Assembly: GCF_039524395.1 (NCBI RefSeq)
Contig: NZ_BAAAGO010000021.1
Direction: 5' to 3' (one strand)
Length of the DNA stretch: 64,000 nt
Origin: Micropruina glycogenica
Lineage (GTDB): Bacteria > Actinomycetota > Actinomycetes > Propionibacteriales > Propionibacteriaceae
Positions 16,212-24,599 of the stretch are shown here, in pieces. The stretch's first letter is position 1, and the number at the start of each line of letters is the position of its first letter. A program made the position numbers and the translations under genes. Below the pieces are notes generated by a model. The model did no database searches and was not told where the DNA came from. It saw only the letters and a program-made list of their open reading frames with translations.

Positions 16212-18392
16212 TTGACCCAGCCAGCCTCGGCGCTCGACCGCGAACTCGCCATCGAACAGGCTCACGTCGACCTGGTCTATGCGCAGCTCGACAAGGCCAC
16301 CGCGTCGGCCCGACGCAGCGCCACCGCCGGACGCTCGATCTACACCTCCGATCGCGGCACCTGGATGCGTGAGGAAGACGGCACCGCGATGTTCGAGCGC
16401 GACGCGTTCGCCTTTCAGGCGGCGAAGCGGCTGGCCACCCTCGACGCCGAGCACGAGGGACTGGTGTTCGGCCGGCTCGACCTGGCCGACGGAGACATTC
16501 GCTACATCGGCCGCATCGGTGTGCGCGACGAAGAGTACGAGCCCCTGGTGATCGACTGGCGCGCCCGCGCCGCCGAGCCGTTCTACCGCGCCACCCCCGC
16601 CGACCCCATGGACGTCACCCGCCGCCGGGTGCTGCGCTGCCGCAACGACCGGGTGATCGGCATCGAGGACGATCTGTTGGACGCCGCCGAGGCCGGCGAC
16701 CTGGTGATCATCGGCGAGGGCGCCCTGATGGCCTCGCTGCAGCGCGCCCGCGGCAACCACATGCGCGACATCGTGGCCACCATTCAGGCCGAGCAGGACG
16801 AAGCGATCCGGGCCGAGGTGCCCGGCGTCACGATCATCTCGGGCGGCCCGGGCACCGGAAAGACCGTGGTGGCCCTGCACCGCGCCGCCTACCTGCTGTA
16901 CAGCAACCGGCGCCGGTTCGAGCGCGGCGGCATTCTGGTGGTCGGCCCGTCCGCGCTGTTCATGAACTACATCGAACGGGTGCTGCCCAGCCTGGGTGAG
17001 GACTCGGTGACGCTGCGTTCGATCGGCGCCGTCGCGGTCGACGTGCTGGGCCTGGTGGCCGAGCGCAACGACGACGCCGCCGCCGCGATCATCAAGGGTT
17101 CGCTGCGCATGGCGCCGGTGCTGCAGCGACTGGTCAACCTGCCGATGGTCGACGCGGGCCCCGACGGGCTGCGGCTGGTGGTCACCGTGAAGGGTGAGGT
17201 GCTCGCCGTGGACGCGCCCGCGCTGGCCCGGCTGCGCGCCGAGATTCTGGCCCGGCACAAGGTGAATCGCGGCCGTGAGGCGGCCGAGCAGGCACTGCTG
17301 CGGGCGCTGGTGGCGCAGGTGCCGGCCGAACTCGACCTCGAACCGGCCGTCGCCGAAGACCTGATCACCTCGAGCGCGCAGTGGCGCATGTTCGTCAACG
17401 CCTGGTGGCCCCCACTGTCGCCCACCGAGGTGCTGCGCCGACTGGACGACCCGGCGGTCACCCGTCAGGTGAGCGTCGGGCTGCTCGACGAGGCCGAGCA
17501 GCGGGTGCTCATCGAGTCTTTCCACGAGCAGACCTGGTCGGTGGCCGACATCGCCCTGCTCGATGAGCTGGCCGCTCTGCTGGGGCCGGTGCCGGCCGAT
17601 GACGACGACGATCCGCTGGTGTTCATCGAGGGCGGCACCGCAGTGCCCGAACTGGTCACCACGGCCGACCGGCTGGCCCGCGAACGCGAGGACGACCCCG
17701 ACGCCGAGGGCCACGACGAGTTCGCCCACCTGCTGATCGACGAGGCGCAGGACGTCACGCCGATGCAGTGGCGCATGCTGCGCCGCCGCGGCGGACACGC
17801 GTCATGGACGATCGTCGGCGACCCCGCGCAGAGCAGCTGGCCCGACCTGGCCGAGTCCGAGCAGGCGCTGGCCGAACTGATCGGGCACGCACCCAGCAGG
17901 CGGCACCGGCTCAGCGTCAACTACCGCTCCCCCGCCGAGGTGTTCGCGCTGGCCGCCCAGGTGGTCAGCCGCGAGTTTCCCGAGGCCGACCTGCCCGAGG
18001 CCGTCCGGTCGACCGGTGTGCAGCCCGAGCTGCTCGCCGGGCCCGCCGACGCCCTGTTGCCGACCGTCGTCGAGCGGGCCGCCGACCTGCTCGGCACCCT
18101 GGCCGGCACCGTCGGGGTGATCGCACCCCCGTCACGCATCGCAGCGGTCGAGCAGGCGTTGGCGGCCCTGGACGACCCGCGACTGGTAGCGGTGACGCCC
18201 CTGCAGGCCAAGGGTCTAGAATACGACGGCGTGATCGTGGTGGCACCCGACGACATCGTGGCCGAGTCGCCCGGCGGCGTCCGGGTGCTCTACGTGGCGC
18301 TCACTCGTCCGACGCAGCGGCTGGTGACCGTCGATCCAGACCCAGCGCGCGCAGATTGGCGAGAATCGCTGAGGTGGCCCGCGAACGATTGA
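16212..18392 (+). CDS. HelD-like ATPase, RNA polymerase recycling factor (UvrD-like superfamily 1)
   Basis: A 726-residue cytosolic SF1 ATPase. Walker A GGPGTGKTVVALHRAAYLL is near residue 211, Walker B LLIDEAQDVTPMQW near 510, then LSVNYRSP and PLQAKGLEYDGVIV and LYVALTRPTQRL. An N-terminal coiled region (AIEQAHVDLVYAQLDKA) before the first ATPase segment is the arm that enters the polymerase secondary channel in HelD proteins. Family members release stalled polymerase from DNA and in actinobacteria can contribute to rifamycin tolerance. TTG 16212 sits 4 bases after GGAGG, better than any ATG upstream. The 3' end overlaps metF on the other strand by 92 bases. Confidence 0.88.
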   Translation: MTQPASALDRELAIEQAHVDLVYAQLDKATASARRSATAGRSIYTSDRGTWMREEDGTAMFERDAFAFQAAKRLATLDAEHEGLVFGRLDLADGDIRYIGRIGVRDEEYEPLVIDWRARAAEPFYRATPADPMDVTRRRVLRCRNDRVIGIEDDLLDAAEAGDLVIIGEGALMASLQRARGNHMRDIVATIQAEQDEAIRAEVPGVTIISGGPGTGKTVVALHRAAYLLYSNRRRFERGGILVVGPSALFMNYIERVLPSLGEDSVTLRSIGAVAVDVLGLVAERNDDAAAAIIKGSLRMAPVLQRLVNLPMVDAGPDGLRLVVTVKGEVLAVDAPALARLRAEILARHKVNRGREAAEQALLRALVAQVPAELDLEPAVAEDLITSSAQWRMFVNAWWPPLSPTEVLRRLDDPAVTRQVSVGLLDEAEQRVLIESFHEQTWSVADIALLDELAALLGPVPADDDDDPLVFIEGGTAVPELVTTADRLAREREDDPDAEGHDEFAHLLIDEAQDVTPMQWRMLRRRGGHASWTIVGDPAQSSWPDLAESEQALAELIGHAPSRRHRLSVNYRSPAEVFALAAQVVSREFPEADLPEAVRSTGVQPELLAGPADALLPTVVERAADLLGTLAGTVGVIAPPSRIAAVEQALAALDDPRLVAVTPLQAKGLEYDGVIVVAPDDIVAESPGGVRVLYVALTRPTQRLVTVDPDPARADWRESLRWPAND

Positions 18393-19257
18393 GGGTGAAG
18401 AACTGCAGGCCGGGCGCCCCGCCCTGCAGCACCTTCACGCTCAGTTCGGTGGCTAGTTCGACACCCACTCGGCGCACCTCGGCCGGGTCGTGGGCCACCG
18501 CGTGCAGCCGCTGCACCATCGCCTCGGGCATCGACGCCCCCGACAGCGTCGCGAACCGTTCGATCTGGCCGATGTTGGTCACCGGCTGAATGCCCGCCAC
18601 GATCGGCAACGTGCAGCCGACCGCCCGGGTGCGCTCGACCAGCCGCAGATAGGCGTCGGCGTCGAAGAACAGTTGGGTGATCGCGAAGCTGGCCCCGGCC
18701 TCCTGCTTGGCGAGCAGCAGCCGGGCGTCGAGGTCGGCGTCGCGCTGCTGCGGGTGCGGGTCGGGAAAGGCGGCCACGCCGATGCCGAAGCCGAAGTTGT
18801 CGGCGATCAGCCGCACCAGTTCGGTGGCGTTGGCCAGGCCGTCGGGGTGCCGCTGCCAGGGCACGGTGGGCCCGCCGGGCATGTCACCCCTGATCGCGAG
18901 CACGTGCCGCACGTCGGCGTCGGCGTAGGCGGCCAGGGTGGCCAGCAGCTCGTCGGTGGACTGGCTGGCGCAGGTGAGGTGCCCCATGGTCTGCGCCTCG
19001 GTGCGCGCCTTGATGAACCGGGTGGCGGCGATGGTGCGGTCGCGGGTGGCGCCCGAGGCGCCGTAGGTGACCGACAGCCAGTCGGGGCCGGTGGCGTCCA
19101 GGTCGAGAATGGTCTGGGCGAGCACGTCGCCGGCCGCGGCGTCGGCGGGCGGGAAGAACTCGAAGCTGAAGGTCGGCCTGCTGGTGTCGGCCAGCAGCTC
19201 GGCGATGCTGGGCAGGTACTCCCGCTCGGCACCCTCAGGGTTCACAGACACAGCCAA
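18301..19257 (-). CDS. metF: 5,10-methylenetetrahydrofolate reductase
   Basis: A 318-residue flavoenzyme that reduces methylene-THF to methyl-THF for methionine synthesis. FSFEFFPPAD (catalytic Glu in the FEFFPP motif), VTYGASGATRDRT, HLTCASQSTDEL, LAIRGDMPGG and FAITQLFFD are all family signatures. Length is normal. The start is TTG 19257 or a GTG two codons later. The last 30 codons lie antisense to the helD end, and the frame remains MetF-like there (GLQFFTLNRSRATSAILANL). Confidence 0.95.
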   Translation of the reverse strand: MAVSVNPEGAEREYLPSIAELLADTSRPTFSFEFFPPADAAAGDVLAQTILDLDATGPDWLSVTYGASGATRDRTIAATRFIKARTEAQTMGHLTCASQSTDELLATLAAYADADVRHVLAIRGDMPGGPTVPWQRHPDGLANATELVRLIADNFGFGIGVAAFPDPHPQQRDADLDARLLLAKQEAGASFAITQLFFDADAYLRLVERTRAVGCTLPIVAGIQPVTNIGQIERFATLSGASMPEAMVQRLHAVAHDPAEVRRVGVELATELSVKVLQGGAPGLQFFTLNRSRATSAILANLRALGLDRRSPAAASDE

Positions 19258-19596
19258 GCACCATACCCGGGGTGCACCGAGTCCGTCGCCAGGTCGAACG
19301 GCGCCGAGATTGACCGAGGCGTACGCGTGTGGTGCACGTTTGGCCTTATCCAGTGACAGTCATACCGGTGAGCCAGTCAACCGATGTCATGGTCCAGCCG
19401 AGACCGTAGAAGGTTGATACGTGCGTCGGCGCACAGAGGGGCGACAGCCTTGCTTTGGCGAACCGATGTCGACAGCGGGGTCGCATCAGAACCACACCTG
19501 CTGAGACGCAGCTACCGTGCCGCGGCAGATGAGCCATCGTGTTTTCACCTCGCAAACCCGAACCGGCGGTTGGGTGGCGGCGACACGTGTGAGGCA
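19258..19596. other. Non-coding or decayed stretch downstream of an NRAMP fragment
   Basis: No supported gene. A GTGCAC hexamer pair flanks part of it (about 19,272 and 19,333). Open frames here have no recognisable protein character. It is probably what remains after deletion of the body of the NRAMP-like gene next to it. Confidence 0.4.
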
Positions 19597-19734
19597 ATGA
19601 GGTACCACCACCACCCAGGCCAGCGACCAGCCGAAACGCGAGCCGACCACCGCGTTGGTGACGATGTCGCCGATGTCGAGGAACCCGCCGATCGCGGTCA
19701 GGATGCCGAGCGCGACAGCAAAGATCCGTTTCAT
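19597..19734 (-). pseudogene. N-terminal fragment of an NRAMP-family metal transporter
   Basis: The first 46 codons, MKRIFAVALGILTAIGGFLD and IGDIVTNAVVGSRFGWSLAW, match the first helix and loop of actinobacterial NRAMP-like divalent-metal transporters (about 400 residues). After VVVV the homology stops and the frame runs into unrelated residues (PHCLTRVAATQPP). The start overlaps the stop of an upstream frame as ATGA, showing it was once part of an operon. Confidence 0.65.
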
Positions 19735-20087
19735 CGGCCCAGATCCTGCTCCACTCTGGCCAGATCGGCTTCGAGGGCGGTCAGCCGCTCAAGGTCACCT
19801 CTGGTCAGTCGGGACACTCCGGCTCGAGCCAACCCACTGATCTCCGCAGCGGCACGATCGACGATTGGAGTAGCAATAGCCCATTGCTGTTCGTCGGCGT
19901 CATCGGCTGCGGTCAATTCGCGCTGGGCATCGGCGATCGCGTCCTGCCAGTCTGAAGAAGAACCTGAGTATCGGCAGACGTGCTGCGCTCGTTCAGCCGG
20001 AGGTGAACGGCCAGGGCGAGGCTCGCGACGGAAGCATGGGTTTGGCGACCGCAACGGCCGGAATGTCATTCGAAGGCCCACTCCCAC
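19731..20087 (-). CDS. Hypothetical protein with charged C-terminal helix, N-terminus doubtful
   Basis: An open frame of up to 118 residues. Only the last 75 (from DWQDAIADAQRELTAADDAD to LEADLARVEQDLGR) look like real protein, a charged helical region. A second frame over the N-terminal part encodes a lipobox-like RLVLLTGCGSGPSND, so the original may have been a lipoprotein now split by a frameshift. It is translationally coupled to the NRAMP fragment. Function unknown; it may itself be a pseudogene. Confidence 0.3.
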   Translation of the reverse strand: MGVGLRMTFRPLRSPNPCFRREPRPGRSPPAERAQHVCRYSGSSSDWQDAIADAQRELTAADDADEQQWAIATPIVDRAAAEISGLARAGVSRLTRGDLERLTALEADLARVEQDLGR

Positions 20088-20161
20088 AGCCGGTCAGCAA
20101 CACCAGTCGTAGCGGTGACCATCTTCATCGTCATCCCACCCTTTCGAACCCTTACCCTGAA

Positions 20162-20195
20162 CCCGGCGGGCGGATCCCCGCCTCACCCCGCCGGG
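20162..20195. terminator. Weak hairpin downstream of the TetR gene
   Basis: A 9-bp stem CCCGGCGGG/CCCGCCGGG with a 16-base loop lies 64 bases past the TetR stop. No T-run. Confidence 0.35.
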
Positions 20196-20258
20196 CGAGG
20201 GCTTCTAGCGACGATGAAGCGCGATGTTCTCCACCCATGATTCGATTACTATTCCTGG

Positions 20259-20975
20259 CTACTGCGAGACCTGCAGCTCGATCCGGTCGAGCAGGGTCTC
20301 CAACGCGATCTCGAACTCTTCCTCGCCGTGGTCCTCGCTGAGCTTGTCGCGGAGCCGCAGCACCTCGCTGTCGGCGGGCAGCACGACGTCGGCGTCCCGG
20401 TTGCCCACCTGTGCGTCGCCCTCGTCCATGGGTTCCTCGACGGGTGAGGTCTCGGCACCGTGGAGGGCGGCTTCCAGCAGCAAATGCCCCAGCAGGAAGC
20501 TGGTGAAGGATCGATACACACCGACCACCCGGTCGTCGTCGAAGCCGAATCCGGTGAGGGTGGTGAGGAAGTGTTCGACCACGTCCAGGCTGCGCAGCGG
20601 CGGACGGAGCCATGGTGCTGCGGGATGTCGCGTGGCCACCAGCGGGAATGCGCGCGGATGCTGCATCGCCAGGTCGCGGACGGTGTGCGCAAGCGTCTGA
20701 AGGTAGCCCTGCCAGGTTTGCGCCAGCTGAGTGTCCAGGGCCTCGGTGACTCCGCCGAGGAGGCGGGTGACCACCGCTTCCAGGATGTCTTCGCGTCCGG
20801 TCACGTAGCGGTACAGCGACATGGCCTCGACGCCCAGGTCCTGCGCAAGCTTGCGCATGCTGAGCCCCTGGGCTCCGTGCAGGTCGATGAAGCGGAGCGC
20901 CGAGTCGACGACCAGATCACGGCTCAGCCCGCGAGCACTGCGGCGATTGCGTTCGGAACTGCCTACCTGCTCCAT
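20259..20975 (-). CDS. TetR-family transcriptional regulator (Tet(R) C-terminal type)
   Basis: A 238-residue repressor. The N-terminal helix-turn-helix is at about residues 18-65 (RDLVVDSALRFIDLHGAQGL, SMRKLAQDLGVEAMSLYRYV, GREDILEAVV). The remainder, with PRAFPLVATRHPAAP and YRSFTSFLLGHLLLEAA, resembles the TetR C-terminal ligand domain class that senses drugs such as tetracyclines. ATG 20975 gives a natural start. The next gene on either side is not an obvious efflux pump, so the regulated target is unknown; it might be the decayed genes nearby. Confidence 0.85.
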   Translation of the reverse strand: MEQVGSSERNRRSARGLSRDLVVDSALRFIDLHGAQGLSMRKLAQDLGVEAMSLYRYVTGREDILEAVVTRLLGGVTEALDTQLAQTWQGYLQTLAHTVRDLAMQHPRAFPLVATRHPAAPWLRPPLRSLDVVEHFLTTLTGFGFDDDRVVGVYRSFTSFLLGHLLLEAALHGAETSPVEEPMDEGDAQVGNRDADVVLPADSEVLRLRDKLSEDHGEEEFEIALETLLDRIELQVSQ

Positions 20976-21166
20976 GATCTCGACTCTGTGTGACGCGGAC
21001 GAATGAACGAAGCTCCGTCCCTCGGCGCAGGTGTCGAACAGGATCGGAGTCAAGTGATCCTAGAGAAGCGCCCATCGATCCGGAACCCACTGGGGACTTG
21101 ACGAACTATTCATCCGGGTCGCGACCCGCTCGGGTCCATCTCTGACGACGATGGCCCGTGGACCGA

Positions 21167-22288
21167 TCAGCTCTTGTTCGTGGTTTCGGGCGTGCTGGAT
21201 CCGCCAGTACCGAAGGCATCGCGGCCCTCTGGCGCCTCTCGATCTCCGGGGCCGGAGTCGGCCTTCACCGCATCACGTTCTCCCATCGGCTTGGCCGGGC
21301 CCTTTGTGGTGTCCCTCGCGGTCTGCTGCTCGGCCTCGGAGTTGATCTCGGCACCGAGCAGGACGGCGTAGGAGGTGATCCACAACCACATCAGCAGCAC
21401 CACGATGCCGGCGAACACGCCGTAGGTCTTTGCGTAGTTGCCGAACGTCGACACGTACAGCGAGAACCCGACCGAGGCGACCAGCCACAACAGCGTGGCG
21501 ACCGCGGCGCCGACCGACACCCAGCGCAGCTTGGGGGCATCCCGGTCCGGAGCGAGGCGGTAGAGCACCGCCAGTGCCCCAGCCACCAGTACCACCAGCA
21601 GCACCCAGCGGGCCACCTCGAGCAGCACGGCGATCACCGGGTTGTCGCCGAAGGCGGCGTTGATCAGTGGGGGCACCACGCCGACCAGACCGAGCATGAG
21701 GACGATGAGCACGACCGCGCCCAGGGTGAGGCCGAGGGCGATCAGCCGCTTGACGATGGCGTTGCGCTTGTCCTGCTCGTCGTAGGCGATGTTGATCGCG
21801 GTCATCAGGTTGTTCACCCCACCGGAGGCGCTGAACAGGGCGATGGCGATGGACAGCGCCGCACTCCAGCCGAGCGCGGTGCGGTTCATTGTGTTGATCT
21901 GATTGACGATCAGTTGACGCACCTCCGCAGGCATGGCGCTGAGGGAGTTCACCTGCTGCGCGATCACGCCGGGGTCTGCGAACAGCCCGTACAGGGTGAC
22001 CAGGGCGATGATGCCCGGAAAGAGCGCGAGGAAGGCAAAGAAGGCCACGCCGGCGCCCATCAACGGCACCTGGTCGACCTTTGCTTCGGCCCAGCCTCGC
22101 TTGACGATCGCGAGCCAACCCTTGGCGGGAATCTCCGTGGGCTTGTCGGCCTCACCACCCGGTATCCCGTCGGCGCGCGTGGAGGCGGCGTCGCCCGGTT
22201 CGTCACGATTCCCGGCACGGTCCGGTCGGGTCGACGTCTCCCCCTTGCCGCGGGTCGGCGGTTCGGACGTGGTTGTTCGCTCGGCCAT
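21167..22288 (-). CDS. YihY/BrkB-family inner-membrane protein
   Basis: A 373-residue protein, last gene of a four-gene operon. After a Thr/Arg-rich cytoplasmic N-terminus (1-60) come six hydrophobic segments of the BrkB/YihY family: GAGVAFFAFLALFPGIIALV, SAALSIAIALFSASGGVNNL, and WLWITSYAVLLGAEINSEAE, the conserved final motif. The C-terminal 50 residues are charged and disordered. Members were once called RNase BN, wrongly. Function is unknown, with proposed roles in envelope or metabolite transport. Its start lies just after a strong hairpin. Confidence 0.88.
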   Translation of the reverse strand: MAERTTTSEPPTRGKGETSTRPDRAGNRDEPGDAASTRADGIPGGEADKPTEIPAKGWLAIVKRGWAEAKVDQVPLMGAGVAFFAFLALFPGIIALVTLYGLFADPGVIAQQVNSLSAMPAEVRQLIVNQINTMNRTALGWSAALSIAIALFSASGGVNNLMTAINIAYDEQDKRNAIVKRLIALGLTLGAVVLIVLMLGLVGVVPPLINAAFGDNPVIAVLLEVARWVLLVVLVAGALAVLYRLAPDRDAPKLRWVSVGAAVATLLWLVASVGFSLYVSTFGNYAKTYGVFAGIVVLLMWLWITSYAVLLGAEINSEAEQQTARDTTKGPAKPMGERDAVKADSGPGDREAPEGRDAFGTGGSSTPETTNKS

Positions 22289-22311
22289 GGTTCACGGTGC
22301 TTTCGTCTGGG

Positions 22312-22341
22312 GGAACCGGCACCGCGAGCGGTGCCGGTTCC
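22312..22341 (-). promoter_or_regulatory. Hairpin between DUF3618 gene and BrkB gene
   Basis: GGAACCGGCACCGC pairs perfectly with its complement (14 bp, very short loop) 24 bases before the BrkB start. No T-run follows on the minus strand, so an attenuator or RNA-processing/stability element is likelier than a full terminator. Confidence 0.5.
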
Positions 22342-22354
22342 TGGGGAATGGGCG

Positions 22355-22972
22355 TCAGTGCGACTGCGCGTCCTGGACGGCGTCCTTCGACCCCTGTGCC
22401 TGGGCGGCGACGTCGTCCTTGGCGGACTGTGCCTCACCCTTGACGTTCGCGGCGCCATCGGCGGCCACGGCCTTGATCGACTCGGCTGCCTGCTGAGCCG
22501 GCTCACGCAGGTTGTCGGCCATCTCTTTGGCGACGTCGCTGACCTGCTGCTTGAGCGGGTCGAGGTTGTCCTGCAGCTTGCCGACGGCCTGCTGCTCCTT
22601 GCGGCTGGCCGGGATCAGGGACGAGACCAACAGACCAACCCCGAACGCGATCAGCCCGGCGGCCAACGGGTTGCCGCGGGTCTTCTGCTGGGCCAGCTGC
22701 GGCGCGTTGGCGACGGCGTCACCGACCGCGCTCGCCTTGTCTGAGACCGCCGATTGCAGCTCGCCGGCCCGGCCCTGATCGTAGGGGTCGTCGGGTGAGC
22801 CCATGATGGAGTCGCGGAGGTTCCGCGCCCTGTCCTTGACCCGGTCCACCTGCCGGGTGGCGATGTTCTTCGGGTTGACCGTGTCGCCCAACGTGTCCAC
22901 GTTGCGGCTCAACTCTGCCCGGGTGCGCTCGATGTCGGCTCGGATCTCGTCCGGGTTGCTGCTGTCGGTCAT
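22355..22972 (-). CDS. DUF3618 domain protein, single membrane anchor
   Basis: A 205-residue protein. The N-terminal DUF3618 module (DEIRADIERTRAELSRNVDTL, about residues 6-55) leads to a hydrophobic segment (NPLAAGLIAFGVGLLVSSLI, about 108-128), then a long Ala/Gln/Lys/Asp helical tail (QAVGKLQDNLDPLKQQVSDV onward) like LEA or phasin-type coiled coils. ATG 22972 overlaps the previous stop. Together with the holin-X-like neighbour this forms a pair common in actinobacteria, sometimes linked to stress, role unknown. Confidence 0.85.
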   Translation of the reverse strand: MTDSSNPDEIRADIERTRAELSRNVDTLGDTVNPKNIATRQVDRVKDRARNLRDSIMGSPDDPYDQGRAGELQSAVSDKASAVGDAVANAPQLAQQKTRGNPLAAGLIAFGVGLLVSSLIPASRKEQQAVGKLQDNLDPLKQQVSDVAKEMADNLREPAQQAAESIKAVAADGAANVKGEAQSAKDDVAAQAQGSKDAVQDAQSH

Positions 22973-23439
22973 CGGTTCTCCTCTTCGTGGCCTCGGATTG
23001 CGTTGGGAATCTTGCTGATGGTGTCCGTGGTCTGCTGCAGGCCTCGGATACGTTCGAACTCTTTCTTGCCAGCCATGGCCAGTCCGCCGGCCACCGCCGC
23101 CCACACCAGGGCGACGACCAGGCCCGACCAGTCGTTGCCGATGAAGCGGCCCAGACCCCACCAGGCGCTGACCGAGAGGAAGACCAGGAACAGCAAACCC
23201 CCGACGGCCGCCGCGGCGAACAGGCCGGCGCCCTTGCCCGCCCGGCTGCCGCTCTGCCGCACCTCTGCCTTGGCCAGCGCGACCTCCTGCCGCATCAGGG
23301 TGGACAGGTTGCTGCTGACATCGGACAACAGTTCGCCGATACTGCGGCCGTCCTCGGCCTCCAGCGCCGAGGCGCGATGTCCGCTACCCCGCTCCGGCAC
23401 GCCGGAAGGCGGCTGAGGTTGATCGACGGGATGGGTCAT
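22969..23439 (-). CDS. Phage_holin_3_6 / actinobacterial holin-X like membrane protein
   Basis: A 156-residue protein with an amphipathic N-terminal region (SIGELLSDVSSNLSTLMRQE, VALAKAEVRQ) and two hydrophobic helices (about 75-100 and 105-122). This pattern is that of DUF1469/holin-X proteins. Despite the name no phage genes are present; such proteins are chromosomal and may organise the membrane. It overlaps both neighbours (ATGA type), so the three genes are tightly coupled. Confidence 0.85.
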   Translation of the reverse strand: MTHPVDQPQPPSGVPERGSGHRASALEAEDGRSIGELLSDVSSNLSTLMRQEVALAKAEVRQSGSRAGKGAGLFAAAAVGGLLFLVFLSVSAWWGLGRFIGNDWSGLVVALVWAAVAGGLAMAGKKEFERIRGLQQTTDTISKIPNAIRGHEEENR

Positions 23440-24263
23440 CGCACCTCACCGGTCCGAATCGAGGGGCCGCCGTCCGCGGGGTCGTCGGCTGCCGCGCTGC
23501 CCACGCCCGCGTCGTAGGCCGCACGGGCCGGGTCGTCGAACCTGGTGCCCAGCGAATCACCCGCCCCGACTTCGGGAGAGGTGATCAGATCCGAGTAGCC
23601 CGCACCTGCACCGTCGGTGCTGGCGTTGACGTCCGCCAACCGCGACAGACCACGATCGTTCGAGCCCGAATCGAGTTCGGTATTGGCGGCCGCCGCACCG
23701 CGTGCGATCCGTCCGGCAATGACACCCGCGAGACCGCACAGAGCAAGGAAGGCCACCGGACGACGCCGGGCGAAGCTCTGTACTTCCTTGAGCAAATCCG
23801 CAGGTTCGTGGCCCTCCAGCCACTCGGCGAACTCGCCGCTCTTCCGAGCGGCCTGCTCGACCAGATCGGTGACGGGCCCGGGCTGTTGCGAACCCGAGGC
23901 CAGGCCGCCGAGCTCTTCCGAAATCGAGTGCAGGCTGGCGGCCAGCCGCTGCTGTTGCGTGCCTCCTTGGGCGGCAACCTCGTCGCGTACCGACTCGAAC
24001 AGGCTCCTGGCCTGCTGCTTCGTCTCGGCCACTACGTTGGACGCCTCCTGCTTTGCCGTGCCGGCCACGTCCTTTGCGGCCTGCACACCGGTTTCGGCGA
24101 CCTTGCCGGCCTCTGTTGCAACGGTGTTCTTCGACGACTCGGTGGTGCTGTCTTTCATGGAGGGTTGAGATGTGTCATCGGGCCGATAACGATCGCCCGA
24201 GTCAACGGCGTCTGGATTCTGCGCCGCCGGTGCACCTTCATAGGGAGAGGGGGGTTGGGTCAT
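23436..24263 (-). CDS. Ala-rich membrane-associated protein, first gene of the stress-like operon
   Basis: A 275-residue protein of unknown function. Residues 35-110 are a long Ala/Lys/Glu/Thr amphipathic helix (AGKVAETGVQAAKDVAGTAK) of LEA/apolipoprotein character. Around 165-190 lies one hydrophobic segment after FARRRPVAFLALCGLAGVIA, and the C-terminus is acidic and low in complexity. Homologues typically sit before holin-X and DUF3618 genes. It is likely a membrane-attached scaffold. The upstream region holds two palindromes (24294-24310 and 24331-24343). Confidence 0.75.
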   Translation of the reverse strand: MTQPPSPYEGAPAAQNPDAVDSGDRYRPDDTSQPSMKDSTTESSKNTVATEAGKVAETGVQAAKDVAGTAKQEASNVVAETKQQARSLFESVRDEVAAQGGTQQQRLAASLHSISEELGGLASGSQQPGPVTDLVEQAARKSGEFAEWLEGHEPADLLKEVQSFARRRPVAFLALCGLAGVIAGRIARGAAAANTELDSGSNDRGLSRLADVNASTDGAGAGYSDLITSPEVGAGDSLGTRFDDPARAAYDAGVGSAAADDPADGGPSIRTGEVR

Positions 24264-24293
24264 CAGGAAGCTCCTCCGCTGCTGTCTAGGATT

Positions 24294-24345
24294 TTCGTGG
24301 TGAACACGAAGTACGCGACGTTCACGCTAACTTACGGTGTAAGCC
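24294..24345 (-). promoter_or_regulatory. Candidate control region of the four-gene membrane operon
   Basis: It contains TTCGTG-N5-CACGAA (24294-24310) and CTTACGGTGTAAG (24331-24343, 5-bp arms). The latter includes GGTGTAAGCC (24336-24345), a 10-mer that also occurs upstream of katE at 33931-33940 in the same orientation relative to the gene. Possible shared regulator; no standard -35/-10 pair is evident. Confidence 0.4.
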
Positions 24346-24438
24346 CCGACCACACCCCAAGGGCCGGAAAGTCAACAAGGGTGGGGACGACGTGTGCCTC
24401 GCGGCGTAGCGTGGCGCGGGTCGGAGACAGGAGGAACC

Positions 24439-24598
24439 GTGCCCGCATCGCGCGCAGCGCGCACGTCGACCACCGCCTTCATGGAGCGGCTCGAGCAGAG
24501 CGAATCCCTGGGCCGGGCGGCCGACGAGATGGCGAAACCGATGGGTGCGCTGCTTGGCGATGGACCCGTGAGCGATGCACTGAGGGGACGACCACTCG
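24439..24598 (+). pseudogene. N-terminal fragment of a DUF2231-like membrane protein
   Basis: GTG 24439 follows a good ribosome-binding site ACAGGAGGAACC. The first 50 codons (ARTSTTAFMERLEQSESLGR, PMGALLGDGPVSDALRGRPL) resemble the N-terminus of DUF2231 proteins, where a GHPLHP motif and membrane helices should follow. Instead the sequence switches at about 24,595 to the antisense of a dehydratase fragment. Confidence 0.4.
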
Positions 24599-24599
24599 C

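Noticed and set aside
15951..17798. A 615-codon open frame antisense to helD
   Set aside because: His/Gln-rich shadow composition, while the sense strand has all SF1 ATPase motifs.
22969..23439. Prophage holin
   Set aside because: The domain name suggests phage lysis, but no endolysin or phage structural genes are near and the operon partners are chromosomal membrane proteins.
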